A stretch of DNA of 64,000 nucleotides from Pseudonocardia sediminis (GTDB lineage Bacteria > Actinomycetota > Actinomycetes > Mycobacteriales > Pseudonocardiaceae): positions 1,882,001-1,946,000 of the forward strand of contig NZ_SHKL01000001.1 in assembly GCF_004217185.1 (NCBI RefSeq), read 5' to 3'. Of this stretch, positions 63,476 to 64,000 are shown in pieces (the stretch's first letter is position 1; every line of letters begins with the position of its first letter). The notes below the pieces were generated by a model, which searched no databases, had not been told where the DNA came from, and saw nothing but the letters and a program-made list of their open reading frames with translations. A program made the position numbers and the translations under genes.

Positions 63476-64000
63476 ATGACAGCGCGCGACCAACTGCCCG
63501 ACCGAGCGGCGAAGCGACTCGCCCGTCGCGACGTCCACGGACACGAGGTCCCGTCGCCGCGACGCCCGTCGTCGCCGCAGTCGTCGCCCCCGGCCCTGGA
63601 GCCGTCGTCGCGGTCCTCGCCGGACCGGCCGGATCCCCGGCGCAGCGCGACCCCGCGCGTGTCGGTCGTGGTGCCGGCCCGCAACGAGGCCCGCAACCTC
63701 GAGGTCGTGCTCCCGGCCCTCGCCGCGCAGCCCGTGGTGACCGAGGTCGTGGTCGTCGACGGCCACTCGGTGGACGGCACGCTCGACACCGCGGCGCGGG
63801 TGATGCCGGATGCCACGCTCGTCACCCAGACCCGCCGCGGCAAGGGCAACGCGCTGGCCTGCGGTTTCGCCGCCGTCACCGGTGACGTGATCGTCATGTT
63901 CGACGCGGACGGCTCCGCCGACGCGGGGGAGATCCCGGCCTTCGTCGCCGCCCTGGTCGCCGGCGCCGACGTCGCCAAGGGCAGCCGGTTCGCCCCCGGT
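63476..64000 (+). CDS. Family 2 glycosyltransferase, cut by right edge
   Basis: ATG 63476 follows ACGGAGG by four bases. The first ~60 residues are a Ser/Pro/Arg-rich cytoplasmic segment. The GT-A fold starts at RVSVVVPARNEARNLEVVLP; the block TEVVVVDGHSVDGTLDTAAR has the nucleotide-binding Asp, and VIVMFDADGSADAGEIPAFV holds the metal-binding DxD. TRRGKGNALACGFAAV is typical of dolichol-phosphate-mannose-type or polysaccharide GT2 enzymes. The protein runs on beyond base 64000, so length and membrane segments are unknown. Confidence 0.85.
   Translation, partial: MTARDQLPDRAAKRLARRDVHGHEVPSPRRPSSPQSSPPALEPSSRSSPDRPDPRRSATPRVSVVVPARNEARNLEVVLPALAAQPVVTEVVVVDGHSVDGTLDTAARVMPDATLVTQTRRGKGNALACGFAAVTGDVIVMFDADGSADAGEIPAFVAALVAGADVAKGSRFAPG

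Overview
The window is about 64 kb of very GC-rich DNA with strongly GC-biased third codon positions. Genes are packed with ATGA/GTGA overlaps. The gene families present (13E12-type DUF222-HNH endonuclease, ANTAR protein, Mce3R-like tandem TetR, chaplin-like secreted peptides, SAM-IV riboswitch, actinobacterial sulfur leader peptides) point to an actinomycete, probably a Pseudonocardiaceae such as Pseudonocardia. It looks chromosomal. I saw no rRNA, tRNA, CRISPR array, phage module or replication origin.

Layout. 1-7.5 kb: a decayed methyltransferase cut by the left edge, small VOC and HTH genes, tryptophan 2,3-dioxygenase, a chaplin-like secreted peptide, a secreted-type EEP hydrolase, and a TetR/MFS efflux pair. 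7.6-11.8 kb: DUF2243/CtaG membrane proteins, a PRC-barrel/DUF2382 stress protein and a fused membrane/spermidine-synthase-like protein. 12.0-18.6 kb: a carotenoid cluster with GGPP synthase, a Rieske protein, a CrtU-like oxidoreductase, a CrtI-like desaturase and a CruF-like hydratase; no phytoene synthase is present. 18.6-22.9 kb: a PPOX-like protein, a diguanylate cyclase, an OsmC protein behind a leader peptide, and a DUF559 gene bracketed by 70-bp palindromic repeats.

22.9-38.4 kb is the most interesting region, a sulfur-scavenging locus transcribed both ways from a 46-bp gap between two promoters at about 29.08 kb. Leftward, a promoter reads into a SAM-IV riboswitch, a cysteine-desulfurase-like enzyme, an intergenic cysteine-type leader peptide, a TauD dioxygenase and an OpuA-type (quaternary amine) ABC transporter. 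Rightward, a promoter reads into a SAM-I riboswitch, a second cysteine-type leader peptide, two flavin monooxygenases (one of the DszA/NtaA family), a complete peptide-type ABC transporter and a third flavin monooxygenase. Together they look like an uptake and desulfurisation system for organosulfur compounds, governed by SAM and probably cysteine.

38.9-47.6 kb: a DUF222-HNH endonuclease with an exact LexA box, a large hybrid histidine kinase/response regulator/phosphatase next to an RsbW-like kinase, a divergent HxlR/quinone reductase pair, DUF5995 and an ANTAR protein. 47.8-51.2 kb: a second chaplin-like peptide, then a patch of decay in which a VOC gene, an unidentified gene, an SDR and an alpha/beta hydrolase are all broken. 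The SDR is split by a complete IS481-family element with a 6-bp target duplication. 51.2-59.8 kb: cupin and IclR genes, then an Mce3R-like regulator divergent from a five-gene acyl-CoA operon (ligase, two enoyl-CoA hydratases, SnoaL-like protein, SDR), with a convergent acyl-CoA dehydrogenase. 59.9-64 kb: an AraC regulator, a truncated haemoglobin, a Tat-exported ferritin-like protein next to TatA, and a glycosyltransferase cut by the right edge.

All function calls rest on motifs read by eye; no database search was possible.
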